A stretch of DNA of 64,000 nucleotides from Azomonas tarimensis (GTDB lineage: Bacteria > Pseudomonadota > Gammaproteobacteria > Pseudomonadales > Pseudomonadaceae), in NCBI RefSeq assembly GCF_042648805.1, contig NZ_JBHRXZ010000027.1, forward strand, positions 47,515 through 111,514. Reading direction: 5' to 3'. Made by a program: the position numbers and the translations under genes. This document shows positions 16,984-25,424 of the stretch, in pieces (the stretch's first letter is position 1; each line of letters starts with the position of its first letter). The notes beneath the pieces were generated by a model. That model saw only the letters and a list, made by a program, of their open reading frames with translations. It did no database searches and was not told the DNA's origin.

Positions 16984-17844
16984 ATGGATTTCTCGACTGT
17001 TCTGATTCAGACCCTGAACGGTGTGCAGTACGGCCTGCTGCTGTTCCTGATCGCCAGCGGCCTGACGCTGATCTTCGGCATCATGCACATCATCAACCTC
17101 GCCCACGGCGCCCTGTACATGGTCGGCGCCTACCTCGCGTTCTGGCTCACCGCACAGGTGGGCAACCTGTTCCTGGCCATCCTGCTGGCGCTGCCGATCG
17201 CCGCGCTGCTCGGCGTGGTGATCGAGCGCTGCCTGATCCGGGCGCTGTACAAGCGAGATCACCTGGACCAGGTGTTGATGACCTTCGGCCTGATCCTGGT
17301 CCTCGACTCCCTGCGCAGCATCGTCTGGGGCAACGACGTGCACAGCGTGCCGATCCCGGAGATCCTGTCCGGCTCCATCAGCCTCACCGACAACCTGGAA
17401 TACCCGGTGTACCGGCTGTTCGTCTCGGCGGTGTGCCTGGCGGTGGCCCTGGGGCTGTACCTGGTCCTGCAGCGGACCCGGCTGGGCATCATCATTCGCG
17501 GCGGCGCCAGCAACCGGGAGATGGTCCAGGGCCTGGGGATCAACATCAACGCCATCTACACCCTGGTGTTCGCTGCCGGCGCGGCGCTGACCGCCTTTGC
17601 CGGGATGATCGCGGCACCGGTGTCCTCGGTATATCCGGGAATGGGCAACCAGGTGCTGATCATCGCCTTCGTGGTGGTGGTGATCGGCGGGCTGGGTTCG
17701 GTGCGCGGCGCCTTCTTCGGTGCGCTGCTGGTGGGCCTGACCGCCACCTGGGGCGCGGTACTGGTGCCGGAATACGCCGGCATGGCGATCTACCTGCTGA
17801 TGGCCGTGGTGCTGCTGTTCAAGCCCCGCGGGCTGTTCGCCTGA
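16984..17844 (+). CDS. ABC transporter permease, LivH type
   Basis: A 286-residue inner-membrane permease with about eight hydrophobic segments. LivH-family features are the N-terminal TLNGVQYGLLLFLIASGLTL and FGIMHIINLAHGALYM, and GLGSVRGAFFGALLVG near the end, which contacts the ATPases. It follows the binding protein by 70 bp and is followed by the LivM-type partner after 24 bp. One of two dissimilar permeases of the importer. Confidence 0.88.
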   Translation: MDFSTVLIQTLNGVQYGLLLFLIASGLTLIFGIMHIINLAHGALYMVGAYLAFWLTAQVGNLFLAILLALPIAALLGVVIERCLIRALYKRDHLDQVLMTFGLILVLDSLRSIVWGNDVHSVPIPEILSGSISLTDNLEYPVYRLFVSAVCLAVALGLYLVLQRTRLGIIIRGGASNREMVQGLGININAIYTLVFAAGAALTAFAGMIAAPVSSVYPGMGNQVLIIAFVVVVIGGLGSVRGAFFGALLVGLTATWGAVLVPEYAGMAIYLLMAVVLLFKPRGLFA

Positions 17845-17868
17845 CCCCTTCCTGAGAGGTATCGACTC

Positions 17869-18906
17869 ATGCATCACGTCCCTCGCCCCATCCAGTACCT
17901 GCTGCTGGGCCTGCTCGCGCTGATGCTGCTGTTTCCCCTGGTGGGGGAATCGCTGTTCGGCGACCGGCAGGACTTCTACCTGCAGCAGATCACCTACATC
18001 CTCATCCTTGCCATCGTCGCCCTCAGCCTGGACCTGCTGGTGGGCGTCACCGGCATGGTCAGCCTGGCCCAGGCGGCGTTCTTCGGGCTGGCCGGCTACA
18101 GCCTGGTGCTGATCTCGCCCGAGTTCGAGGCGGTGAGCATCTGGCTGGCCCTGCCGGTATGCCTGGCGATCAGCGCCGCGACGGCCCTGCTGATGGGGCT
18201 GCTGATCATCCGCACCTCGGGCATCTTCTTCATCATGGTGACCATCGCCTTCTCGCAGATGCTGTTCTACCTGTTCCATGATTCGGCGTTCGCCGGCGGC
18301 TCCGACGGGGCGTTTCTGTTCATGAAGCCGGACGTCAGCATCGGCGGCATGCAGCTGCTGGATCTGGAAAACCGCAACACGCTTTATTACGTGGTGCTCG
18401 GCTCCCTGGTGGGCATCTACCTGCTGTTGCGCACCTTCCTGAAGGCGCCTTTCGGCAAGGTGCTGCTGGGGATCAAGGTGAACGAAGTGCGGGTCCGTGC
18501 CCTGGGCTACAACCCGACGTTCTACAAACTCGTGGTCTTCGTCATCTCCGGCACCATTGCCGGCTACGCCGGCATGCTGGCGGCCACCCAGTACGGCTTC
18601 GTCAGCCCCGACCAGGTGGGCTGGAAGCTGTCGGCCCATGTACTGGTAATGGTCATCCTCGGCGGCATGGGCAGCCTGTTCGGCGCCATTTTCGGGGCCT
18701 TTGCCTTCGAAGGACTGCATCACCTGTTCGCCAGCCTGACGCCCCACTGGGAGCTGCCCATGGGCCTGGTGGTGATCGCCATGGTGCTGCTGCTGCCGAG
18801 CGGCATCGCCGGGCTGCTGATTCGCCTGCTCGATCGGAAGAAGGCGCCCGCCAAGGCCGCCTCACCCTTGCCAGGCGCCACGTTGAAAGGGGAGGTGAAC
18901 CCATGA
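17869..18906 (+). CDS. ABC transporter permease, LivM type
   Basis: A 345-residue inner-membrane permease with 8-10 hydrophobic segments; ALSLDLLVGVTGMVSLAQAA and ILGGMGSLFGAIFGA are LivM signatures. It pairs with the LivH-type subunit. The stop overlaps the start of the first ATPase gene by four bases (ATGA, 18903-18906), so the two are translationally coupled. The C-terminus has a short basic cytoplasmic tail. Confidence 0.88.
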   Translation: MHHVPRPIQYLLLGLLALMLLFPLVGESLFGDRQDFYLQQITYILILAIVALSLDLLVGVTGMVSLAQAAFFGLAGYSLVLISPEFEAVSIWLALPVCLAISAATALLMGLLIIRTSGIFFIMVTIAFSQMLFYLFHDSAFAGGSDGAFLFMKPDVSIGGMQLLDLENRNTLYYVVLGSLVGIYLLLRTFLKAPFGKVLLGIKVNEVRVRALGYNPTFYKLVVFVISGTIAGYAGMLAATQYGFVSPDQVGWKLSAHVLVMVILGGMGSLFGAIFGAFAFEGLHHLFASLTPHWELPMGLVVIAMVLLLPSGIAGLLIRLLDRKKAPAKAASPLPGATLKGEVNP

Positions 18907-19658
18907 TTCCCGTACTGGAAACCCAAGGCCTGAGCAAGACGTTCGGCGGACTGGCGGCGGTGAAGGACGTCTCGCTGCGTGTCAATCCGTGCGAGATCCA
19001 CGCCATCATCGGGCCCAACGGGGCCGGCAAGAGCACCATGGTCAACCTGCTGTCGGGCCAGTTGCGGCCCTGCGCCGGCCGGGTCCTGTTCCAGGGCAAG
19101 GACATCACTGGCCTGGAGCCCAACCGTATCTCTCACCTGGGCATCGGCCGCAGCTTCCAGCGCACCAACATCTTTCCCACCTTCAGTTGCCTGGAGAATT
19201 GCTGGCTGGCGGCCCAGTCGCGGATGAAGAACTCGTTCCGCTTCTTCCGCCGCAGCGAGCGCTACCCCGAGGTGCGCGAGCGGGCCGAGAAGGGGCTGGA
19301 GCTTTGCGGGCTCAGTCGCCATGCCCATACCCGCGCCGACGCCCTGAGCTACGGCGAGCAGCGCCAGCTGGAGATTGGCATGGTACTGGCGACCGAGCCG
19401 GTGTTCCTGCTGCTGGACGAGCCGATGGCCGGGATGGGCCGCGAAGAGTCCGGACGGGTCGTCGAGCTGCTCGGTCGGCTGTCTCGGGACTATGCGCTGG
19501 TGCTGGTGGAGCATGACATGGACGCGGTGTTCAGCATCGCCTCCACATTGACCGTGATGGTCAATGGTGAAGTGCTGGCCAGCGGCCCTGTGGACCAAGT
19601 GCGCAACAACCCGGCCGTGCAGCAGGCGTATCTCGGCGACGGCGAGGAGCAATACTGA
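18903..19658 (+). CDS. ABC transporter ATPase, LivG type
   Basis: A 251-residue ATPase. Walker A is GPNGAGKS (residues ~38-45), the signature region is the variant LSYGEQRQLEIGMVLA, Walker B is LLLDEPMAGM, and the switch His is in VEHDMDAVF. It is one of two cytoplasmic ATPases driving the importer. It overlaps both neighbours (ATGA before; stop and start share one base after). The signature begins LSYGE, as in several LivG proteins, instead of LSGGQ. Confidence 0.88.
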   Translation: MIPVLETQGLSKTFGGLAAVKDVSLRVNPCEIHAIIGPNGAGKSTMVNLLSGQLRPCAGRVLFQGKDITGLEPNRISHLGIGRSFQRTNIFPTFSCLENCWLAAQSRMKNSFRFFRRSERYPEVRERAEKGLELCGLSRHAHTRADALSYGEQRQLEIGMVLATEPVFLLLDEPMAGMGREESGRVVELLGRLSRDYALVLVEHDMDAVFSIASTLTVMVNGEVLASGPVDQVRNNPAVQQAYLGDGEEQY

Positions 19659-20389
19659 TGAACATCGCGATCCAACCTGCCACGCCGCTGATCGAAGCCC
19701 GTGGCTTGCACACCTATTACGGCAACAGCCACGTTCTGCACGGCGTCGATTTTTGCATCCGTCCGGGCGAGACCCTGGCGCTGATGGGCCGCAACGGCAT
19801 GGGCAAGACCACCACCATCCGCTCGCTGCTGGGCCTGACCCCGGCCCGCCAGGGCGAGATCAGTATCTTCGGACAGCCGCGGGGGCGATCGGCGACGCAC
19901 CAGATCATTCGCAGCGGAATCGGTTACGTGCCGGAAGGGCGGGGCATGTTCCCCAACCTGAGTGTGCGTGAAAGCCTGCTGATGGCGGCCCGGCCCGGTC
20001 CGGACGGGCGGCAGGAATGGGATCTGGAGCGAGTCCTGACCACCTTTCCCCGACTGGCCGAGCGCATCTCGCACCTCACCGGCAACCTGTCCGGCGGTGA
20101 GCAGCAGATGGTGGCCATCGGCCGTGCGCTGATGACCAACCCGGCGCTGATGATCCTCGACGAGGCCACCGAGGGCCTGGCACCGCTGATCCGCAAGGAG
20201 ATCTGGGACGTGATCCGGCTGATCAAGGCCAGCGGCATCGCCACCCTGGTGGTGGACAAGAACGTCAACGTCCTGCTGGAGCTGACCGATCGCAGCATGA
20301 TCATGGTCAAGGGCGAGGTGGTGTACGACGGTGGCAGCGCTGCCCTGAAGGCGCAGCCGGAGCTGCTGCAGTGCCACATCGGGCTGTGA
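19658..20389 (+). CDS. ABC transporter ATPase, LivF type
   Basis: A 243-residue ATPase, the second nucleotide-binding subunit. Walker A is GRNGMGKT, the signature LSGGEQQMVAIGRAL, Walker B LMILDEATEGLAP. LivF proteins carry the GYVPEGRGMFPNLSV stretch, seen here. The switch position reads VVDKNVN where most LivF proteins also have a non-His residue (D-K/Q-N). It ends the five-gene operon; the next sequence is tandem repeat array 1. Confidence 0.88.
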   Translation: MNIAIQPATPLIEARGLHTYYGNSHVLHGVDFCIRPGETLALMGRNGMGKTTTIRSLLGLTPARQGEISIFGQPRGRSATHQIIRSGIGYVPEGRGMFPNLSVRESLLMAARPGPDGRQEWDLERVLTTFPRLAERISHLTGNLSGGEQQMVAIGRALMTNPALMILDEATEGLAPLIRKEIWDVIRLIKASGIATLVVDKNVNVLLELTDRSMIMVKGEVVYDGGSAALKAQPELLQCHIGL

Positions 20390-20401
20390 TCCGCTGCCCA
20401 C

Positions 20402-21230
20402 AACAGGCCAGCCGCAGGCGTAACGCTGTACCCGTAGGTCGGGTTAGCCGCAGGCGTAACGCTGTACCCGTAGGTCGGGTTAGCCGTAGGCGTAACCCGA
20501 CGGCGGACGTCCGAGGCCCGACCGGGCGCCGTGAGCGTCGGATTACGCTGCGCTAATCCGACCTACCGTACGCATGACCCGCAGGCAGGCCAGCCGCAGG
20601 TGTAACGCTGTACCCGTAGGTCGGGTTAGCCGTAGGCGTAACCCGACGGCGGACGTCCGAGGCCTGACCGGGCGCCGTGAGCGTCGGATTACGCTGCGCT
20701 AATCCGACCTACCGCGCTGCCCACAATCAGGCCAGCCGCAGGTGTAACGCTGTACCCGTAGGTCGGGTTAGCCGTAGGCGTAACCCGACGGAGGACGCCC
20801 GACGCCCGACCGGACGCCGTGAGCGTCGGATTACGCTGCGCTAATCCGACCTACCGTACGCATGACCCGCAGGTCAGGCCAGCCGCAGGTGTAACGCTGT
20901 ACCCGTAGGTCGGGTTAGCCGTAGGCGTAACCCGACGGAGGACGCCCGACGCCTGACCGGGCGCCGTGAGCGTCGGATTACGCTGCGCTAATCCGACCTA
21001 CCGTACGCATGACCCGCAGGCAGGCCAGCCGCAGGTNNNNNNNNNNNNNNNNNNNNNNNNNNNNNNNNNNNNNNNNNNNNNNNNNNNNNNNNNNNNNNNN
21101 NNNNNNNNNNNNNNNNNNNNNNNNNNNNNNNNNNNNNNNNNNNNNNNNNNNNNNNNNNNNNNNNNNNNNNNNNNNNNNNNNNNNCTACGCATGACCCGCA
21201 GGTCAGGCCACCGCAGGCGTAACCCGACGC
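20402..21230. repeat. Tandem array 1 of REP-like palindromes (~145-bp unit)
   Basis: No gene is present from 20390 to 21482. A unit of about 145 bp repeats in tandem; successive starts of CCCGTAGGTCGGG are at 20467, 20612, 20755 and 20901, with a partial extra copy at 20431. Each unit holds two imperfect palindromes: one of the type GTCGGGTTA..TAACCCGAC and one of GTCGGATTACG..CTAATCCGAC. A run of N (21037-21184, 148 bases, about one unit) interrupts the array, so the true copy number is unknown. It separates the ABC importer from the dmm operon. Confidence 0.9.
21037..21184. other. Assembly gap (148 N) inside array 1
   Basis: All bases are N. The flanks are copies of the array unit, so the gap is most likely a collapsed repeat. 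Confidence 0.98.
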
Positions 21231-21293
21231 CCACGCCCCGTCCAAATTGCCATGCCTTGAAATGGCGCACGTCCTGACGCTCCTTGCCCGCCT

Positions 21294-21335
21294 TTCGTGC
21301 AGGTTTCGCCGGGTGTTCTTACCCCCAAAGAGATA
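21294..21335 (+). promoter_or_regulatory. Conserved upstream element of dmmA (shared with tmm)
   Basis: TTCGTGCAGGT (21294-21304) is identical to a sequence upstream of tmm. After 15 bp comes TACCCCC-AA-AGAGATA (21320-21335), an inverted 7-2-7 arrangement resembling NarL-family sites (TACYYMT-N2-AKRRGTA). The corresponding tmm element lies 11 bp closer to its 11-mer, about one helical turn. See 43164-43194. Confidence 0.55.
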
Positions 21336-21378
21336 TCTCCAATGCGCAGGCCGCGTGGCGTCCGCGGTCTGCGATCCA

Positions 21379-21394
21379 TGGCATGCTCAATGCT
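21379..21394 (+). promoter_or_regulatory. Candidate sigma-54 promoter of the dmm operon
   Basis: TGGCATGCTCAATGCT keeps the invariant GG-N10-GC of -24/-12 promoters and differs from TGGCAC-N5-TTGCT at two positions. It is 89 bp before the dmmA start and 44 bp downstream of the shared 7-2-7 element. Confidence 0.5.
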
Positions 21395-21482
21395 TTCTTG
21401 AAGGGAACAAAAAGTTACTGCCGGGAAAGCCCGGTGTTCTGCTGCCAGCGCTGGCAGCGATACCGAAAACAGAGGTTCGATC

Positions 21483-22007
21483 ATGAGCGCAGAAGTGGCT
21501 GATACGATTTTCAGCACGCCGGTCTATCCCGCCGAAGCGGCGCGAGTTGCCGCCAGTCGCCGCATTCTGGTGACCCAGGACAACGGCCTGCCTGGGGCCG
21601 AGCGGCTGCTGACGCAGTTCAAGGACCAAGGTGGTCCCCTGCTGGTGCTCAGCCCTCGGTCGGTCGGGCAGCGCTTCGAAGAGATGCTGGGTGAGTCGCT
21701 CGGGAAGGCCCAGGTAGGCACCCGGCTGTATGTCTGCGGCGACGAAGCCTTTCTCTGGCAGGTGCGCGCCCTGGCTCGGCAGGCCGGGCTGCTGGACGAG
21801 GAGATCGAGATGTTTCGCAGCGGCGCCCGGCGGCGGCTCTATTGCGTGCACTGCTCCACCCTGCAGGATATCGGTGAAGTCGATAGCAGCGTTTGCACCG
21901 GCTGCGGTGTAAGACTGATGGTGCGCAACCATTTCTCGCGCCGGCTCGGCGCCTATGCCGGCGTCTGCCTGGATCCAAACGACCCACGCGGGGAGGGGTG
22001 CGCATGA
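21483..22007 (+). CDS. dmmA: Dimethylamine monooxygenase subunit, DmmA family
   Basis: A 174-residue protein resembling the small subunit of dimethylamine monooxygenase. The C-terminal part has a CxxC...CxxC cluster (YCVHC, then CTGCG) likely to bind metal. The N-terminal part looks like a Rossmann-type electron-transfer fragment (RILVTQDNG, TRLYVCGDEAFLWQVRAL). The complex oxidatively N-demethylates dimethylamine to methylamine and formaldehyde. The gene is first in the cluster and overlaps the reductase gene (ATGA at 22004-22007). Subunit lettering differs between authors; family identity is more certain than the letter. Confidence 0.8.
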   Translation: MSAEVADTIFSTPVYPAEAARVAASRRILVTQDNGLPGAERLLTQFKDQGGPLLVLSPRSVGQRFEEMLGESLGKAQVGTRLYVCGDEAFLWQVRALARQAGLLDEEIEMFRSGARRRLYCVHCSTLQDIGEVDSSVCTGCGVRLMVRNHFSRRLGAYAGVCLDPNDPRGEGCA

Positions 22008-22948
22008 GCCAGACAATCAAGGTCCGGGTCGCCGCGCTGCGCGAGCTGACTCCGGTGATTCGTGAGTTCTCTCTCGAGCCCCTGCAGGGCGAGCTGCCGG
22101 GCTTTTCCGCCGGCAGCCACGTGGTGGTGCAGATGCCCGCTGGGGAGCGCACCCTGCGCAACGCCTATTCACTGCCCTGCGACCCGGCCGACAACCACTG
22201 CTACCGCATTGCGGTGCGCTTGCAGCCGGAATCCCGGGGTGGTTCGCGGTTCATGCACGAGCAGGTCAAGGTGGGCGACGAGCTGCGGATATCCACGCCG
22301 CACAACCTGTTTCCCATCAGCAGCCAGGCGCGGCATCACCTGCTCGTGGCTGGTGGCATCGGCATCACCCCCTTCATCGGCTACATCGCCGAACTGAGGG
22401 CGCGTGGTGAAACCTTCGAGCTGCATTACGCCTTTCGCGGCGGCCTGACCGATGCCTATCTCGCCGAGCTGCGCGAACGCCTCGGCGAGCGCCTGAAATC
22501 CTACGACTCCCTGGCGGGCGAGCGCCTCGACCTGGCGGTGCTGCTGCAGGGGCAACCGATCGGTACCCACCTCTACGCCTGCGGCCCCGAGAACCTGCTG
22601 GTCGCCCTGCGGGAGCAGGCCTGCGCGCTGGGCTGGCCGGACAGCCGGGTGCACTGGGAAGCCTTTGCCGCGCCGGAGCCGGGTCTGCCGTTTGTGGTGG
22701 AGCTGGCCAACAGCGGCCAGCGCATCGAGGTGCCGGCCGATCTGAGCCTCCTGGAGGCGCTGGAGGCAGCCGGGATAGAGATCCCGAACCTCTGTCGCGG
22801 CGGGGTCTGCGGCCAGTGCGAGACGCGCTACCTGGCGGGAGAGGTGGAGCATCGCGATCATTTTCTCGGCCAGGACGAGCGCAGCTCCCTGCTGATGCCC
22901 TGTGTTTCCCGCGGCGGCTGCGACCGTCCCCTGTTGCTCGATCTGTAA
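22004..22948 (+). CDS. dmmB: Dimethylamine monooxygenase reductase subunit (PDR/VanB-type)
   Basis: A 314-residue flavin reductase with three modules: an FMN-binding barrel (RNAYSLP), an NAD(P)H domain (LLVAGGIGITPFIGY; YACGPENLL) and a C-terminal plant-type [2Fe-2S] ferredoxin (CRGGVCGQCETRY with a last Cys in LMPCV). This is the phthalate dioxygenase reductase layout and delivers electrons to the haem subunit. ATG 22004 overlaps the dmmA stop; the alternative upstream start lies inside dmmA. The haem-subunit gene follows 10 bp after the stop. Confidence 0.85.
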   Translation: MSQTIKVRVAALRELTPVIREFSLEPLQGELPGFSAGSHVVVQMPAGERTLRNAYSLPCDPADNHCYRIAVRLQPESRGGSRFMHEQVKVGDELRISTPHNLFPISSQARHHLLVAGGIGITPFIGYIAELRARGETFELHYAFRGGLTDAYLAELRERLGERLKSYDSLAGERLDLAVLLQGQPIGTHLYACGPENLLVALREQACALGWPDSRVHWEAFAAPEPGLPFVVELANSGQRIEVPADLSLLEALEAAGIEIPNLCRGGVCGQCETRYLAGEVEHRDHFLGQDERSSLLMPCVSRGGCDRPLLLDL

Positions 22949-22958
22949 GGAGCCTGTC

Positions 22959-23996
22959 ATGCCTGTGAACATGAAGCCGCTGGAGACCTACCGCGACGAC
23001 TTCACCTACCGCAACAGCCCCCAAGCCATAGCGCGCTTTCCCTTCCCCTTCCCGGAAGACCAGTACATGTACTCGGTGAACATCGAGCCGGCTGTTTCCC
23101 GCGACCCGGGTTCGGTGTTCGAGCATCTGTTCGACGTGGACGAGCATTACGTCTCCGAGATGGCCGAGCGCGCCCTGGTACTGGAGAAAGACCCGCGCCG
23201 TTGCCTGGTCATGCCGCATATGGCGCCGGCCGCCTGGGATCTGGTCGAAGCCATCATGACCCATCTGGCCCGGGACTACCCCGAGCACTTCAGTCTGACC
23301 CGCGACGGCGACCAGTGGACCTGGGAAAACCACCCGCTGGACATCTGTCAGCGCTTCACCTTCGGCGATCCGGCGACGCTGCCCTGCGAGCCGCTGGAAT
23401 ACATCACCCGCCAGATGCAGGGCGACTTCGCCATGCTCGACCAGCGCGACGGCGACCTCTACATGGACGCCGGCATGGTTACCTGCCCGGCCGACTGGTC
23501 GCTGGCCTTCGATGCCGGCATGAGCTTCAAGCAATGGCATGCGCCAGTGCCCATGGCGCCGCAGATGGGCGTGTTCGATCGGGCCCTGAAGTACCTGCTG
23601 AACATCCAGGTGGGCGCGCCGGTGCGCCGGTTGAACTGGACCATGACGATCAATCCGCGCCTGGACACCTCCTCGGAAACCCTCCACGAGTGGGGCCACG
23701 AGCGCAGCCTGGTCACCTCGGACAACGTGGCAGGCCTGGTGCACCTGCGGGTCGAGTTGCAGGTGATGGCGCGCATGCCGCGCAGCAATGCGCTGATGTT
23801 CAGCATCCGTACCTACCTGATCAGCCTCGAGGAGCTGGTCACCAACCCGGCCTGGGCCCAGCGCCTGCACCGGGTGCTGCGCGACCTGCCCGATGCCATT
23901 GCCGACTACAAGGGCCTGACCAGCTATCGCCAGACCGTCGTCGACTATCTGGCGCAATTCGACAGGGAAGCCGTGCCTGCGCGCGCTGCGGGGTGA
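22959..23996 (+). CDS. dmmC: Haem-dependent oxidative N-demethylase catalytic subunit (DUF3445 / HODM alpha-like)
   Basis: A 345-residue protein of the DUF3445 family, now known as the haem-binding subunit of oxidative N-demethylases that act on dimethylamine. Typical stretches are FPFPEDQYMYSVNIEP, DAGMVTCPADWS, NWTMTINPRLD and WGHERSLVTSDNV, then RVELQVMARMPRSNALMFSIRT (given here in two pieces: RVELQVMARM, PRSNALMFSIRT). ATG 22959 follows AAGGAG by 5 bp. With the small subunit and the reductase it makes a complete monooxygenase. Downstream lies an inverted repeat (TGGGCTGGGCC at 24021, its complement at 24076) before the GcvT-like gene. Confidence 0.87.
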   Translation: MPVNMKPLETYRDDFTYRNSPQAIARFPFPFPEDQYMYSVNIEPAVSRDPGSVFEHLFDVDEHYVSEMAERALVLEKDPRRCLVMPHMAPAAWDLVEAIMTHLARDYPEHFSLTRDGDQWTWENHPLDICQRFTFGDPATLPCEPLEYITRQMQGDFAMLDQRDGDLYMDAGMVTCPADWSLAFDAGMSFKQWHAPVPMAPQMGVFDRALKYLLNIQVGAPVRRLNWTMTINPRLDTSSETLHEWGHERSLVTSDNVAGLVHLRVELQVMARMPRSNALMFSIRTYLISLEELVTNPAWAQRLHRVLRDLPDAIADYKGLTSYRQTVVDYLAQFDREAVPARAAG

Positions 23997-24156
23997 TCCG
24001 CTCGCCGCTTCGTAGTTTCGTGGGCTGGGCCGGGCGGCGATCCGCTTAGGCTCGCCACGGCTCCCGGCGGGCTGAGGCCCAGCCCAGGGGGCTGCCTCAG
24101 CCGGGTTATCCCCTGATAAACCTGTATTTGCGTGCACTTATCCAAGGAGATTCAAC

Positions 24157-25290
24157 ATGGCCAATTCCTGGCGCATTTCTGCCCTTGCCGACCGCCACCG
24201 GGCACTGGGCTCCAAGCTGGAAGACTGGAACGGCATGGGCACTGCCTGGACCTACGAAGCGGTCAGCCTGGCCGATGCCCACGAGGCGATCCGCACCAAG
24301 GCGGGGCTGATGGATGTGTCCGGCCTGCGCAAGGTGCATTACGTCGGCCCGCATGCCGAGTCCCTGCTCGAATACGCCACCAGCCGCGACATCTCCAAGC
24401 TCTACCCGGGCAAGTCGGTGTACGCCACCATGCTCAACGAGGCGGGACTGTTCGTGGATGACTGCGTGATCTATCGCACCGGCCCGAACGCCTTCATGGT
24501 GGTGCACGGTGCCGGCAATGGTTACGAGATGCTCACCCGCCAGTCCGAGGGACGCCAGGTGGCGGTGCTCTACGATGACGATCTGCACGACCTGTCCCTG
24601 CAGGGCCCGGCTGCGGTGGACTTTCTCGCCGAGCACGTCCCCGGCATCCGCGAGCTGCCGTACTTCCACCATATCCAGACCAAGCTGTTCGGTCTTCCGG
24701 TGATGATTTCCCGCACTGGCTACACCGGTGAGCGCGGCTACGAGATCTTCTGCAAGGCGGCCGATGCGCCGGTCATCTGGGACAGCATCCTCGAGCTGGG
24801 CAAGCCGTTCGGCATCACTCCCTGCGCCTTCCTTACCCTGGACTGGCTGCGGGTCGAAAGCCACCTGCTGTTCTTTCCCTACGACAACTCGGAAATGTAT
24901 CCCTTCGCCGACCAGCCCACCGGCGACACCCTCTGGGAGCTGGGCCTGGACTTCACCGTCTCGCCGACCAAGGGCGAGTTCCGCGGCGGTGCCGAGCATC
25001 GCCGGCTGAAGGGGCGGGAGCGCTTCAAGATCTTTGGCGTCCTGCTCGACGGCCAGCAGGCGGCCAAGGAGGGCGACACCCTCTGGGCCGATGGCAAGCA
25101 GGTTGGCGTCATCACCTGTGCGATGTATTCGCGGCTATCCGAGCGCTCCATGGCCATCGCCCGCATGGAGGTGCCCTACGCGGAACAGGGTACGCCGCTA
25201 GAGGTGAAGGGCAGCCTTGAGGCCAAGGCCATCGCCCATACCATGCCTTTCGACGATCCGGAAAAGAAAAAGCGCACGGCCAAGGGGTAG
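24157..25290 (+). CDS. dmmD: GcvT-like tetrahydrofolate-binding aminomethyltransferase, DmmD-type
   Basis: A 377-residue protein of the GcvT family (aminomethyltransferase folate-binding domain, residues ~25-260, plus the C-terminal barrel to ~365). Family stretches are AGLMDVSGLRKV, MISRTGYTGERGYEIFC and FTVSPTKGEFRGG. Beside the N-demethylase genes it most likely captures the released formaldehyde on tetrahydrofolate, as proposed for dmm clusters. It starts 161 bp after dmmC, behind a long inverted repeat, so it may be expressed at a different level. ATG 24157 follows AAGGAG. Confidence 0.82.
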   Translation: MANSWRISALADRHRALGSKLEDWNGMGTAWTYEAVSLADAHEAIRTKAGLMDVSGLRKVHYVGPHAESLLEYATSRDISKLYPGKSVYATMLNEAGLFVDDCVIYRTGPNAFMVVHGAGNGYEMLTRQSEGRQVAVLYDDDLHDLSLQGPAAVDFLAEHVPGIRELPYFHHIQTKLFGLPVMISRTGYTGERGYEIFCKAADAPVIWDSILELGKPFGITPCAFLTLDWLRVESHLLFFPYDNSEMYPFADQPTGDTLWELGLDFTVSPTKGEFRGGAEHRRLKGRERFKIFGVLLDGQQAAKEGDTLWADGKQVGVITCAMYSRLSERSMAIARMEVPYAEQGTPLEVKGSLEAKAIAHTMPFDDPEKKKRTAKG

Positions 25291-25315
25291 CAGGCGACCA
25301 AAAGGCGTCCGATAC

Positions 25316-25342
25316 GCTGCCACGGACCCTTTCCGTGGCGGC
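25316..25342 (+). terminator. Hairpin between dmmD and the SMR gene
   Basis: GCTGCCACGGA pairs with TCCGTGGCGGC (one G-T pair) around CCCTT, starting 26 bp after the dmmD stop. There is no T-run. No guanidine-riboswitch core was recognised in this leader. Confidence 0.5.
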
Positions 25343-25424
25343 GTGACAGACCACTGACCCTCCAGCCGGCAGCGTGGATCCTGTATTCGTCTGCCGCCTC
25401 TTCAATCCCCAGCGAGAATATTCC

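Noticed and set aside
2875..20389. Benzoate region as a recently acquired island
   Set aside because: No integrase, tRNA border or direct repeats were seen, base and codon use look like the neighbours, and the cat/ben/BenR arrangement is normal for pseudomonads.
20402..21230. Array 1 (and arrays 2-4) as CRISPR
   Set aside because: Whole units of 145-209 bp repeat head to tail with no unique spacers and no cas genes; they are tandem REP arrays.
25291..25424. Guanidine riboswitch before the Gdx-like gene
   Set aside because: I looked for ykkC cores and for paired ACGR-loop hairpins of the mini-ykkC type. Only one ordinary hairpin with loop CCCTT was found.
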